Counted from the first letter of the stretch, positions 46,881-56,810 are shown. The stretch: 64,000 nt of DNA from Athripsodes cinereus (GCA_947579605.1 OX388309.1:14640713-14704712), one strand, 5' to 3'. Made by a program: numbers and translations. Notes: a model not told the origin generated them from the letters alone.

Positions 46881-46937
46881 TAAAAATTAATATTTATTCG
46901 TCAATAAACATATTTGACTGAAATACATGTTACAAGA

Positions 46938-46956
46938 TATATATATATATATATAC
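46938..46956. repeat. (TA)n microsatellite
   Basis: About nine at units, then tacataaat. Confidence 0.85.
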
Positions 46957-47639
46957 ATAAATATCCTATATCCATAAACATAATACAGTAGGTACAGTAG
47001 AAAAGTTATCTCTCTTTAATCGTTCTTCGTATCACGTCATGTACGTAAACCTTTCAGATGCACCTTTACCTAGTGACTTTATATCTCTATAATACATACA
47101 CCTAATGATATTATTGTTGTATTTAATGGGCCCTTTTAACAATGTCTTTATTATCCTCCTTATATATAATAGGTTATAATATTATATTATAATGTATTCA
47201 TGTTCATTATGCTTTTATTAAAGCGTTGAAACTCATACTATATTTTATTTCTTTGTAATGTCATTTGAAATACGATATTCCGTTTTCCTCTTCGTTTTCT
47301 CTTGCTTTTTTCACTGTAGAACTAGAGTAACAATAATAATGTTCCATTTTTCTGAACATATTATTATATAGGTAAGTACATTGTGACTGAGCTTAAGGAG
47401 GGTTTACTTTGCAAAATATTTTAGACAATAAAAAACGTGCGTTTCATACACCTGACGCAGTAAAATTATCAACCATTATGTTCCTTGCGAGTGAATTCTC
47501 TTTTATTTTATTTTAATACATAGATTCGTCCGTGTATGTTTAGAGGGTTCTTATGCGAGTGTTATGACTGTTCCAAAAGTTTACTAATGTGAAGAAAGCT
47601 CTTTAAGTTTCGGTTTTTTCAATTTTTCCCTGGCGTTCC
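46957..47639. other. Non-coding DNA
   Basis: Nothing identifiable. Confidence 0.5.
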
Positions 47640-47765
47640 CGGCAAAGATTTAGTCTCCCACTCTTTCCCGTAAGTTTCCGAGTGCCCTGTAAAAGGCAAA
47701 TGTTCGTGGAGATAAAGGCAATTTACATCTCGATTCAGCGACGAAGTTTGCCACCCATCCTGATT
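47640..47765 (+). mobile_element. Longer 5' version of the SINE-like family
   Basis: gttcccggcaaagatttagt, ctttcccgtaagtttccgag, then gattcagcgacgaagtttgc, cacccatcctg. The last part is the family head; the upstream part also occurs at 7508-7558. Followed by local repeats of gcgagctcg and tcactgactcactc (47765-47860). Confidence 0.55.
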
Positions 47766-48103
47766 TTTGGTTCTTTCGCTGACTCAGTTGCGAGCTCGTC
47801 TACTGACTCACTCTTTCGCAGACTTAATTGCGAGCTCGCTCACTGACTCACTCACTCATGACATACGTAACTCATTTCAATTATCTGCACAGACTGACAT
47901 AGGTACTGACTCACTTGTTGTTTATTTTTGTTATTGTCTAACATGATAAATTTATTGTTTCTCGGCCACAACATATCCTAATGGCTAGTGTGGCTGTCAT
48001 ATTTTTATGCATATTTTAATATTTTTTGTTGTATTTTTATGTAATGGTGAACAATAGTTTTCAATGAAGAATTATTATAATTATTATTAAAGGTAATGGT
48101 GGT

Positions 48104-48262
48104 TTGGTGATTTTTGGCCGGCAAGCCCCTCAGGCTGCCCACTATGGTGCCTCCGGTGTGGACAAAATTTGTGTAGTGTAGAATTCGGATAAATGGAAGT
48201 CCCCAGACTTCTGCGCTATCCGCGTGGTCGGTGGGTTTCCTTCAATGTATTATTATTAAAGA
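48104..48262 (+). repeat. Dispersed repeat with (TTA)n tail, pairs with 12120-12270
   Basis: gatttttggccggcaagccc, tatggtgcctccggtgtgga, cggataaatggaagtcccca, gtcggtgggtttccttcaat then gtattattattaaa. G+C-rich body and simple tail point to a non-LTR retrotransposon end. Confidence 0.65.
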
Positions 48263-48881
48263 AGTGCACGGAAATGCCTTGTTTGTTCCAAATACGGAAA
48301 AATAAAAAGCACCTTTCATATTTATTTAAAAATTCTGAAATATCAATCTGTTAAAAAGCAAATAATATTTATTATTTAATATGATATTATTTTCATCACA
48401 ACGCTCATTGAAAATAAAGCACATTTAAAGTAGATTTATTTCAAAGAAGTGGCCTTCTTCTATGACTAATCCTACAAAGCCTTAATTTCGTTTTTCAAGT
48501 TGCCAATGGCTCAAAAGAGGTTCTTTTACAGTGAAATTAAAATATAATATTAATTTACTCGTATAATACTGGCAAAGGATTATTACGAGTAGGTACATAA
48601 AGTTTATTATTGACAAGCGTAATATTAAATTAGTTTTAAACCACAAGAAAGAGAAATAAATATTATCAAGCTAATGAATTAAGATAAAAGTTGTGATTTA
48701 GAGGGAATAACATTAACATGAACTCAATGTTGTCACAAAATATTAGCAGGTTATTTTGAATCTTAAGAAAATTTAAATGTCCGCTTGATTTAGGTAACAA
48801 CTTTACACTTGTTGATTTATTCTGTTGTCTAATCTTCCCGATTCAATGAAATCGCAACAATAGAGAACTGTAATCGGATAG
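48263..48881. other. Non-coding DNA
   Basis: Nothing identifiable before the LINE fragment. Confidence 0.45.
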
Positions 48882-49115
48882 AAGTTACAAGATAATAATT
48901 CTCTGTTATTTAATAACACTTTTACATTTGACGAATCTCTTAACGGTATAACAAATTCATCATGTAAAGAATTTAAGAGACTCACAGAAACATATGTCGC
49001 AGGACCCGTCATTTGGAACCGACTCCCCGAGGACCTCCGTAAAAACCAGCCGATTACAACGTTCAGGAGCAAGCTGAAGACTTCGCTCTTCCAACATAGT
49101 TTCCCGCGCCCTTGA
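48882..49115 (+). pseudogene. C-terminal end of a CR1/L2-like LINE protein
   Basis: 77 codons from the previous stop to tga at 49113-49115, without a usable ATG. The last part reads KEFKRLTETYVAGPVIWNRL, PEDLRKNQPITTFRSKLKTS, LFQHSFPRP. The pattern AGP..WN.LPE.LR....I..F..KLKT.LF is the hallmark C-terminus of CR1/L2/Jockey-type reverse transcriptase proteins. Only this end survives. Minus-strand frames at 48803-49151 are antisense shadows. Confidence 0.8.
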
Positions 49116-49178
49116 GATGGATACTCCATTAAACGGCGCCGAATAAATCATCCAATATAATAATAATAATAATAATAT
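49116..49178 (+). mobile_element. 3' UTR and (AAT)n tail of the same LINE
   Basis: gatggatactccattaaacg, gcgccgaataaatcatccaa then (taa)n. Includes aataaa at 49143. The two other genomic tails of this family are at 9642-9768 and 30165-30290. Confidence 0.8.
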
Positions 49179-49964
49179 GTAGGTAGGTATATAAGTTTTA
49201 ATTTCTACTCATATGTGTAGAGGCAAATGCGAATTATTCGTAAATAATATCTCAGTGTCAATTTATTCGAAAACTTTTTTGTTTATTCGCATTGGAATAT
49301 GAGATGTATAATTGTATGTGTGGATAGGTAAGTAAGTGTATGATGAAACGAATGTGTGAATATTCGATATGGAAGTTGAATGTTTTCATACTTGACACGA
49401 TGAGAATATATATTTGTTGTCCCTGAGTGGCTCTACAAATACATATATGCATTTGATCCCTTCTATTTCCCATTTCGTTAGTCTTTGATGCTATTCTGAC
49501 CTGATTTCACATTTCGATAAGCCACACTCCCTGATCTTTGTTATTGAGAGTATGTTTTGAATGGGTTTCAGAGTGAGTATTAGAATGACTAATATCTAAT
49601 ATTGAATAACATATACTGGTATTAAGTAAAACTTGTATCTGTTTGAATATAGCTTTCAACCATAGATAGCGTATGATTATACGAATATTATAATATCTAT
49701 CTTTATTAGGGTCAGATCTCCACGTAAAGTATCACTGCTGTAACAATGTTGATACGAGTATTATACAAAACACACTGACTGTTATTTGTCTTTATGATTG
49801 ATTACTTCTCCTTGGGTACTCACTACTCATGGGTGATGTTTGTTTTCAATGCTGGTGAAAGTTTGATTGATACGTAAAGAATAAATATTATTATAGTTTA
49901 GATGTGGAGTCAACATCACATCATATTACTTTTCTTCAAAACTTTGATGGAATATGTTAAAATA
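49179..49964. other. Non-coding DNA
   Basis: Nothing identifiable. Confidence 0.5.
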
Positions 49965-50055
49965 TTGGGTTTTTGTTTCTATTACTTTTCTAGCAAAATA
50001 ATAAAAGTGACAAATCATTCAGTCAGTCTTCTCATTTATATTTTAAAATAGAAAA
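49965..50055 (+). repeat. Direct repeat, copy 1 (pairs with 50953-51043)
   Basis: tattgggtttttgtttctat, tacttttctagcaaaataat and gacaaatcattcagtcagtc recur ~988 bp downstream with ~90% identity by eye. Confidence 0.8.
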
Positions 50056-50114
50056 TAAACTTTCACAACATCCAATTCTTCAGATAATCTATATACATTT
50101 ATATTAAAAATGAA

Positions 50115-50185
50115 AGATATCTCATCGCTGAACTGAAGGAATCATATGTCTGAATCACTTCACTGAACTGAAGAAATCATACATC
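50115..50185. repeat. Two-copy tandem repeat, ~37-bp unit
   Basis: ctgaactgaaggaatcatat and ctgaactgaagaaatcatac are adjacent copies. Confidence 0.65.
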
Positions 50186-50952
50186 ATGTATCATTTTCCA
50201 ATGAAAAATTATAATTAGGTATTACATTCGAAGAAGAGCTAATACCTATCATTAAAGAGTTTGTACCCAATTCTGATAGCATGTACGAGTAAATAGATGT
50301 ACATGTACAACGAGATGGGAATTCTGGGAGACGATTATTTTGAGACCTTGACAATTGAACACGGGAGAAAAGAGATATCGAGAAGCTTCACGCTTAATAA
50401 TATCAAAAAGGAAGTACAATAGGATTGCTTCAAATAGTTTTTCCTTTTTTTGCTATGTTATTGTTTTACTCATATTTCTATGTAAATAATTTATGAAAAG
50501 ATATATTTTCATTGTAAACGATAAGTAGATTAAAGATAATGTGCTTACTTACAAACCCACATATAAAAAGAAAACTTATTTTTTGTTTGTTCCGAAGAAA
50601 CTCTACATGTTTATTTTTATTACAATACGTTTTAAAGTAAGACTGAGTACAATAAATCCAGATGAATGGACCAGGATCATAGGAAGTCATGACCGTATAT
50701 ACCGGAACAAGAAATATATATACGTACTACAGTATATGTAATGTTATCCCTGGTCATTCCTGTATTCCATCTTCGATAAATCACTTTTGGGGTTTCACAT
50801 AAGCTTTGAGGTGAAATTATAGCTTACGATTTGTCAATGTTTTGAAAGTATCCATTGGAATGCATGATTACAAATTCTACATTTAGTTTTGCTTTTTATT
50901 TTCCTCAGTAGGTACCCATTTCCATGTAGATTTTCATTGATAACATCTTTTA

Positions 50953-51043
50953 TATTGGGTCTTTGTTTCTATTACTTTTCCAGCAAAATAATAAAAACGA
51001 CAAATCATTCAATCAGTCTCCTCATTTACATTTTAGAATAATG
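50953..51043 (+). repeat. Direct repeat, copy 2
   Basis: tattgggtctttgtttctat, tacttttccagcaaaataat, gacaaatcattcaatcagtc. The flanks of the two copies are unrelated. Confidence 0.8.
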
Positions 51044-51337
51044 TATAACTTATTTTAGTTTAGGTGTCGTTCGACCACAATTTATATGCGAAATATTAAA
51101 AAAAAATATAGCCAAAATACCTATGAACAATTCAATACTTTTTACTTCTCAACATGTGAAATTAAAACTACGTACCATTCTTTCTCGTTGATTTCGGAAT
51201 TAGGAAGATTTACAATATGTTGTCAAAATACGTCATCTCGATATATTTACCTGAAACAAACAAATAAATAAATAGTAACCAAATGTCTCGATAATTTTAT
51301 TGATAACTTTACTTACATTGCAAGACTATTCAGAAAA

Positions 51338-51510
51338 GAGGTTACTGTGTTCAGATCGAGTAGTAAAGATAGCAGTAGACAAGTGCATAATAGGAAGCAG
51401 ACCACCTAAACGATGGAAGGATAGCTAAGAATCTACCTCCCAGAAGCAAGCTCCGAGAACAACAGGACTCAGTATTAATTACAGTAGTAGTAGTAGAAGA
51501 AGAGTTTTAA
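51338..51510 (+). pseudogene. RTE-like LINE C-terminal remnant with (TAG)n tail
   Basis: One frame reads AVDKCIIGSRPPKRWKDS then stop, followed by ESTSQKQAPRTTGLSI. The GSRPPKRW.DS block is the basic GRP..RW.D motif of RTE-type C-termini. A tail agtagtagtagtagaagaag follows. Confidence 0.5.
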
Positions 51511-51916
51511 TGAAAGGGACTCGATTTTGTGCTTCTAAGAGGAAAAATATACTTATAATATATCATTACTCATGACATATATATGCCCATTATACCTAAC
51601 TTATGTATCCTACATTAATTTTGAAATGATTTTAATGAGCAAAGTTTTTGAAAGTTTCCGATACATGTCATTTTTTCACGGCACAAGTTTGACATGGATA
51701 ATACGTTTCATTCCATGGCATAAGATCTCTCACAATATATACAAATTGGGTGTGAACTACAGATCGGTCGGTAGATTGCTTTTATGTCAAAAGTATTTTT
51801 GAATTTTATATTAATCATCCCATAGAAATAAATATGAAACAATATTCCTGTACTATGTTCTACGCATTTTTTTTGTAGTTTTATTTACTTGTTCTTTACT
51901 GTACACAGATTAAAAG
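51511..51916. other. Non-coding DNA
   Basis: A 76-codon frame at 51572-51802 (plus) has no recognisable domain and is not called. Confidence 0.45.
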
Positions 51917-51993
51917 TAGGGGATTCAATCCCGGTCGTATTTTAGTCCCGAAAATCCCGGGATTTAATTTAACAAATCCCGGGATTTTCTGGA
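51917..51993 (+). mobile_element. 5' end of an autonomous-type hAT element
   Basis: taggggattcaatcccggtc, then cccgaaaatcccgggattta and aaatcccgggattttctgg. The repeated cccgggattt motif is arranged in inverted orientation, as in the subterminal repeats of hAT transposons. Transposase remnants follow directly. Confidence 0.6.
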
Positions 51994-52022
51994 TTAATAC
52001 AATTTTACAATAAGTCAAGAAT

Positions 52023-52611
52023 TTGGGACTCATTCGCATCAATGAATCACTGACAGCCGAAGCTTGTGTTAGTATCTTAAAAGAGCGCTATTCTGAATTC
52101 GATATATCACTAGATACGATATTGTGGCAATAGTTACTGATGGTCCAAATTATAGTTGGAAAACTTGTTAATGCACCTAGTTTGTTTTGCACACGGTATT
52201 CACTTAGCCGTTTGTGATTTATTGTATAGAAAAATACCTGCAAATTAACCTATCAGTGATGATATTTTATTTATTTATTTATTTAATACATAAACGGCTA
52301 TCGCCTTTTATTGATGATTTGGATGATGGTAATGAAGAACTGGACTCAGGATTAATCTATAAAACCGGTAATGGTGAGTTTGACCATTGACTGGAATATT
52401 AATGAAGTCGTAAAGAAAGTTCGTAGTGGTTCTTATTTTCAAAATACCATCTTTGAAGAATGATACTATGCTTCAAAACAATATTGAATAGAAACATGGA
52501 AGAGAGCTAAATTTATTGTTTAACTGCAAATCGCGTTGGAATAGTCTCTTAACAATGCTTGAGCGATTTGATATTTTAAAAAATAGCATAAAAAATCACT
52601 TACCAATCTAA
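52023..52611 (+). pseudogene. hAT transposase pseudogene
   Basis: Conserved blocks in changing frames, in the correct order. LGLIRINESLTAEACVSILK, ERYSEFDISLDT at 52023-52117. DIVAIVTDGPNYSWK from 52118, the RNase-H-like strand with its TDG. CFAHGIHLAVCDLLYRK from 52183, the C..H-type block. GRELNLLFNCKSRWNSLLTM, LERFDILKNSIKNHLPI from 52498, the CKTRWNS block. These motifs identify a hAT-superfamily transposase of the ZBED type. The C-terminal dimerisation domain is missing. Frameshifts, stops and a LINE-tail insertion at 52262 make it non-functional. Confidence 0.88.
52262..52312 (-). mobile_element. LINE tail inserted in the hAT pseudogene
   Basis: attttatttatttatttatt then aatacataaacggctatcgc, cttttat is the reverse complement of the tail family at 8290-8375 and 16690-16800. 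tgatgat on both sides (52256, 52304) may be the target duplication. It postdates the hAT insertion. Confidence 0.6.
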
Positions 52612-53178
52612 TTCAAATAAATAATTCATAAAGTCTCTGGTCAATTTAATTTAAAAATACGAGTTTAAACATTGATCCCTGTAGTATGTATTTTTTGTTA
52701 TGGGTTAAGCTAAATAAGTCTAAGTTGATTTAAAAAAAAAATCCAAATAGTACATAAAACAAACATAAATAACAACATTATAGAATATATTGCCCCACAA
52801 AACTAAAACTGTTTTGGGTTAAAACTATGAAATAAATACAAATACAAGAATACAATTTGAAAATATAAAAAAAAAGATAAATTGTTAGTTTTATAAATCA
52901 TAAGTGCCTTGTTTGTTTATTTTAGAAGAAGTTTGAAGTATAATTTTGTTTTACCGACTTTTTGCAGATTCAAAACTTAAATTCATTCCACCGTACGCAA
53001 TACATATGCAAATATTAAATATGTCAAAGTAATACATACTTATGCAGAGATGTCAAAGTGCACAGATCGAGTTTATAATTAAATCACAAATTAATTATGC
53101 ATGTAAATATTAACTAAGTATATAGTAAACTTGCATCACTTAGTCAAAAAAGTAGAAACGATATTGAACGCAAGATTG
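52612..53178. other. Non-coding A+T-rich DNA
   Basis: Nothing identifiable. Confidence 0.5.
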
Positions 53179-53186
53179 ATCTAAGC

Positions 53187-53551
53187 CAGTGATTCCCAAA
53201 CTGGTCCAGGTTGACCCCCAAGGGTCTACGGAAGTTAAAATATCGGATATTCGGTAAAAGTAACAGATACTTAATAATTCGAGTAAATATTCTTTAAAAA
53301 AATCCTTACCGAGGGGGGGGGAGGGGGTAGAAATTTGAACACGTAATATTATTAAAGTATCCCCCGCCGGTATTATTTTACATAAACAATTGTCGGTACA
53401 AATACCTGTTTCATTGTAGAAAAAGGTACTGTAAGAAAATATTCTGTAAACCGAGGAGTTCTTGAAATATTTCAAATTCCTATACCATCTCGAAAATTTA
53501 GCGACGGGGGGGGGGGGAGTGGTCTATGAGAAAAAAGTTTGGGAATCTCTG
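53187..53551. mobile_element. Non-autonomous hAT element with 8-bp TSD
   Basis: Ends are CAGTGATTCCCAAACT and, inverted, AGTTTGGGAATCTCTG. The direct repeat atctaagc flanks at 53179-53186 and 53552-53559. CAG-type terminal inverted repeats and an exactly 8-bp duplication are the hAT signature. The 365-bp interior is non-coding and has two G tracts (ggggggggg near 53318, and 13 g near 53508). The 111-codon frame over it is an artefact. A second copy is at 46140-46436. Confidence 0.9.
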
Positions 53552-53559
53552 ATCTAAGC

Positions 53560-54099
53560 GATCAGATTTCGATTAATCTATTAAAAGTTACATTACTTTT
53601 GAATGAAGTTAAAGCTTTAAATGAATAAGGTATAGGTAAGTTATATATTTACTTAAAAGTTTGAAAGTTTAAGTGTTTATGTAGTGTAGTATAAGGTATA
53701 TTAGAAACTTCAAATGAAATTTATAAACATGTTTGTTGTTTGAGTAGGGATTATTATTTTTTCCATTAAACATTATAACAGCTGTAAGAGCCGGCGAGAT
53801 TAGTCCTTTATTCTTAGTATAATTTAAATTATTTATTATAATAATACGTGCCTTAATTGCCTTGATTAATATGGCAATTATGCCCTCCCCAACAACCCCA
53901 TTTGTTTTACGAATAATTTAAAGGTAAATCGTTATGGGGTAAACAGAGCCGAACTGTAACTATGAAATGGTTAAAAATTAAGAAATATAATATCAACACG
54001 TAAAACATGGTGACAATAGCTGATGTATAATGCATTATTATACAGATTTCGTTCACTATTTTTCAATATATTTAGTCATTTTGGTATTCAAAAAATTGG
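53560..54099. other. Non-coding DNA
   Basis: Nothing identifiable. Confidence 0.45.
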
Positions 54100-54186
54100 A
54101 ATAATTAGTAAAAAAAAACACAAACTCTAGGAGGCGCAATGGATTCCAGACCCAACTACGGTTGGGTGTAGATGTATGTATGGTAT
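54100..54186 (+). mobile_element. Possible LINE 3' tail
   Basis: ctaggaggcgcaatggattc, cagacccaactacggttggg, tgtagatgtatgtatgg. The small hairpin and g/t-rich tail resemble other LINE ends here. Low confidence. Confidence 0.3.
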
Positions 54187-54301
54187 GTTAATAAAACATT
54201 GTTGTAAAAGTGTTCTCTAGCATTTTTTTTTCTTAATTTTAAAAGTATAACACTAGTTATTTCCTGCCTTAAGGGGAGAGCAGAGAGACAAGACTAAAAT
54301 T

Positions 54302-54315
54302 ACTTTTGGGCGCCA
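54302..54315 (-). promoter_or_regulatory. Candidate primer-binding site of an LTR element
   Basis: Minus strand TGGCGCCCAAAAGT begins 2 nt after the putative LTR end. TGGCGCC(C) is the 3'-terminal complement of lysine-type tRNA primers used by many LTR retroelements. Only the first 8 nt fit that primer. Confidence 0.45.
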
Positions 54316-54642
54316 GGTGTAGTCCCTGAAGGGGTACACCGAGAGAATTAAACAATAAACACTATTAACAAAGAACACTTCTATTTACAACATTTAACAC
54401 TTTTTACATAAATACATTTAAACACTTTCTGAATACCATACTGATCTGAATACCACACTGAGACTTCCGCATTGATCCAATAACAAACAACCAACACTGA
54501 GTAACGCGGCAGAGAGGACGTCTCCAATCCCCGGACTATTTACTGCAGGACATGGAACTAAACAAGGAGGATCAGAGGAATACCGCTTCGTTGAGTACAC
54601 CACTAAAGTCCCAACGACCAGCAGGTGAAGGATGCTACACCA

Positions 54643-55135
54643 GACCAGGACACTATACCTGGGAGGGACAAGTATGTAAGGATGCTACACCAGACTGGCT
54701 GTAACCACAGCACAGGAGGGACAAGCATGTAAGGATGCTACACCTAACCGACTGTAGACACAGCACGGTAGGGACAAGCATGTAAGGATGCTACACCTAA
54801 CCGACAACACGGCAGGGACAAGCATATAGGTAGTGGTCAGGGATGCTACACCTCACTAGACAGGAGGGACAAGCATGTAAGGATGCTACACCTAACCGAC
54901 TGTAGGCACAGCACTGCAGGGACAAGCATGTAAGGATGCTACACCTAACCGACTGTAGGTACAGCACGGCAGGGACAAGCATATAGGTATTCAGGTAGGT
55001 AAGAAAGGAATGCTACACCTAACCAACTGTAGACACAGCACGGCAGGGACAAGCATTTAGGTAAAGGTAGGTATGAAAGGAATGCTACACCTAACCGACT
55101 GTAGACACAGCACGGCAGAGACAAGCATTTTGGGT
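54643..55135. repeat. Tandem repeat within the putative LTR, ~53-72-bp unit
   Basis: About nine imperfect units of gggacaagcatgtaaggatg, ctacacctaaccgactgtag, nacacagcacggca. Some units carry an extra ~20 bp (ataggtannnaggtaggta). Read on the minus strand it would be transcribed downstream of the TATA box. Confidence 0.9.
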
Positions 55136-55196
55136 AGAGGAGACCCTAGGCCCAAGAAGGGCCGCCTCAGTCTGCCGACTGTATGGAGTGTTCCTG

Positions 55197-55204
55197 CTTA
55201 TATA
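55197..55204 (-). promoter_or_regulatory. TATA box
   Basis: The minus strand reads gagagtatataagcagg, a good TATA match. An initiator-like acagtcgg lies ~22-25 nt downstream (about 55180). The heat-shock-element array is ~103 bp upstream. Confidence 0.65.
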
Positions 55205-55306
55205 CTCTCTCAGTAGTAGGTAACAGCTGACCGTAGCCTTGGTGGTGGATGTCACGATGGTGGGAGATGTACCTTGGCCTTAGACTTCCTTTTTCCGGTT
55301 AGATTG

Positions 55307-55349
55307 TTCTCGAAGGTTCTAGAAAGTTCGGGAACATTCTGGAGGCTTC
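55307..55349. promoter_or_regulatory. Heat-shock-element array (nine pentamers)
   Basis: TTC at 55307, 55317, 55327, 55337 and 55347 alternates with GAA at 55312, 55322 and 55332 and GAG at 55342, so every trinucleotide is exactly 5 bp from the next. Heat shock factor trimers bind at least three alternating nGAAn units; nine with one mismatch is an exceptionally strong array. Position relative to the minus-strand TATA box fits a heat-inducible promoter. Confidence 0.9.
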
Positions 55350-55489
55350 CATCAGTGAGACATCTATCGGCAAATCTGGTGACTAATCAGGTACTTCCTG
55401 TGTTTTGGTAGCGGCTGTTAGTTGTATCCGGCGGGTTATGTAATGGTTATGCCATATAAAAATTACGTGGTGTTACAAAAGATATATCT

Positions 55490-55645
55490 GGGTTTTTGTT
55501 ATAAACCCAAATACAACCTTATACACCTTTCACAGTAAACTACTAAAAGCCTGTGTCGTGAAAGGGGAGTTTGCCGGCACCTGGTATCGAACCACGGACC
55601 CCTTGTTCACGAGACCGAGACTCTACCTCTAAGCTACCGACGAAC
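55490..55645 (-). mobile_element. tRNA-like sequence, probably a SINE
   Basis: The minus strand has cggtagcttagaggtagagt (A-box/D-arm-like) and tccgtggttcgataccaggt (B-box/T-arm). The T stem has one mismatch and the flanking 7-mers do not pair as an acceptor stem, so it is not an intact tRNA gene. A body of ~85 bp follows (cctttcacgacacaggcttt). Confidence 0.55.
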
Positions 55646-55704
55646 TCTTCATTCGATACTCTCATCTTAGTGCACAATCATGAGCAAATTCATAAATATA
55701 TAAT

Positions 55705-56345
55705 ACTAGCTTAAATACCCGGCGTTGCACGGGAATTAGGGAAATATAATTATATAAAAAAAAACAGTAAGTAGGTATATCGTTGCCGTGGAGGTGATCC
55801 AAGCCACACTTTTTTGAAAAATGGGTTTAGTTTGCAGTTTTGTTCAGAAAACCACGGAGAACATAGTGGTGAAGAGAAATAAGTGATTTGATATTCCTAA
55901 AGGGCATTTTTGGAAGATTTTGAAGAGATGTTAAGTGTTTTTACAATCATTGCAAGTATGTTAGAGCATTTCAGTAACGCATATAGGAACAAATAGTTCA
56001 ATTAAATTATAGAAGTGAAAAGATCTAAGCCGCATAGCGCGTAACTTTCCAACAATTTTTTTACAGGTGGATCTTTCTCAGCTACAGTGGTGAAATAACC
56101 CAAGTGATAAATTCGTGTTTACTTCTAAAATATATAAATTCTTTAATATTTTGTTATTTATATTAGTGGAATATGTGATCAGGAATATTGTGTAATTTTT
56201 TTAGTGAAATCCATGCAAAAATAACTTGGTTATTGTAAGATTAGTATTTTCGGATGTAACAGCGTAACTTCAACACCCCTTTTCTCGGAATGTCTGTCTT
56301 GTGGGTTGGATCACTTCACATCCACGGCAACGATATATAAATAAA
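55705..56345. mobile_element. Inverted-repeat element next to a cccggcgttgcacggg repeat
   Basis: 55705-55740 reads actagcttaaatacccggcg, ttgcacggg, a start typical of widespread insect repeats. Then tatatcgttgccgtggaggt, gatccaagcc near 55777 is inverted near 56313 as ggttggatcacttcacatcc, acggcaacgatatata, with a 5-bp indel. The ~500 bp between has no open frame. Confidence 0.6.
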
Positions 56346-56489
56346 AATTATTTTATGTAGGCAGCAATAATTTTTGTATCAACTATATACACAGTGTCAC
56401 ATTAAAGTAGAGAACATATAATAGAATATATGTTAGTGAGACTAACAGTATATAAAATTATAACAATATACCTACATTACATACACATA

Positions 56490-56810
56490 CATACATACAT
56501 ACCATTACGCCGATTTCCTCGCGGGGTAGACAGAAAGGATCGAGAGCCACTTCCTTCTATCCTTGCATACATCTTTCGCTTCCGTCACTGTCATACAATT
56601 CCTCATGCATGCTCTCCTGTTCAATGTGCTCAACACGTGACCGTCCTGTAGGATTTGATTTAAATGAGCTTGTCATCTTAACTTATTCACATTCATCCTT
56701 GTAATTACACCAACTTTCATTCCACATTCCTTTTGTATATTACTGTTACGCACACAATCTCTCAGACTTTTACTACACATCCTTTTCAGCTCATATTTAT
56801 GTAAATTTTT
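56490..56810 (-). pseudogene. RTE-like reverse transcriptase C-terminus with internal deletion
   Basis: The minus strand reads MCSKSLRDCVRNSNIQKECG, MKVGVITRMNVNKLR then stop, then HLNQILQDGHVLSTLNRRAC, MRNCMTVTEAKDVCKDRRKW, LSILSVYPARKSA stop, then a (catg/tatg)n tail. It aligns with the 45.5-kb fragment (MRNCMNVEEAKEVCKDRSVW). The WFGHVERM and RGRP part between NKLR and the LNQIL block is deleted. Its 5' side meets the satellite array at ~56811. Confidence 0.85.

Larger units (their letters stand above)
54318..55477 (-). mobile_element. Probable LTR of a retrotransposon
   Basis: Minus-strand ends are TGTAACACCACG... and ...GGGACTACA, a TGTA/TACA pair. The parts are in the right order for an LTR: a U3-like region with a heat-shock-element array, a TATA box, a putative transcribed region with tandem repeats, then the end and a primer-binding-site candidate. 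No gag or pol sequence follows, so the element is truncated or this is an LTR remnant. No matching target duplication was found. Alternative: a heat-inducible non-coding RNA gene with repeats. Minus frames at 54418-54603 and 54797-54982 follow the repeats and are not genes. Confidence 0.55.

Noticed and set aside
48803..49151. Minus-strand frames of 63 and 108 codons
   Set aside because: Antisense to the CR1/L2-like C-terminus, which shows the conserved residues on the plus strand.
53140..53475. 111-codon minus-strand frame
   Set aside because: It sits over the non-autonomous hAT element and its G tracts; no domain is visible and the element is bounded by its own duplication.
54418..54982. 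Minus-strand frames of 61 codons in the 54-55-kb region
   Set aside because: One lies in the LTR outside the repeats and one is tandem-repeat sequence; neither has a domain.
55563..55645. tRNA gene
   Set aside because: The T and D arms are tRNA-like, but the acceptor strands do not pair and the T stem has a mismatch; a SINE-like body follows.
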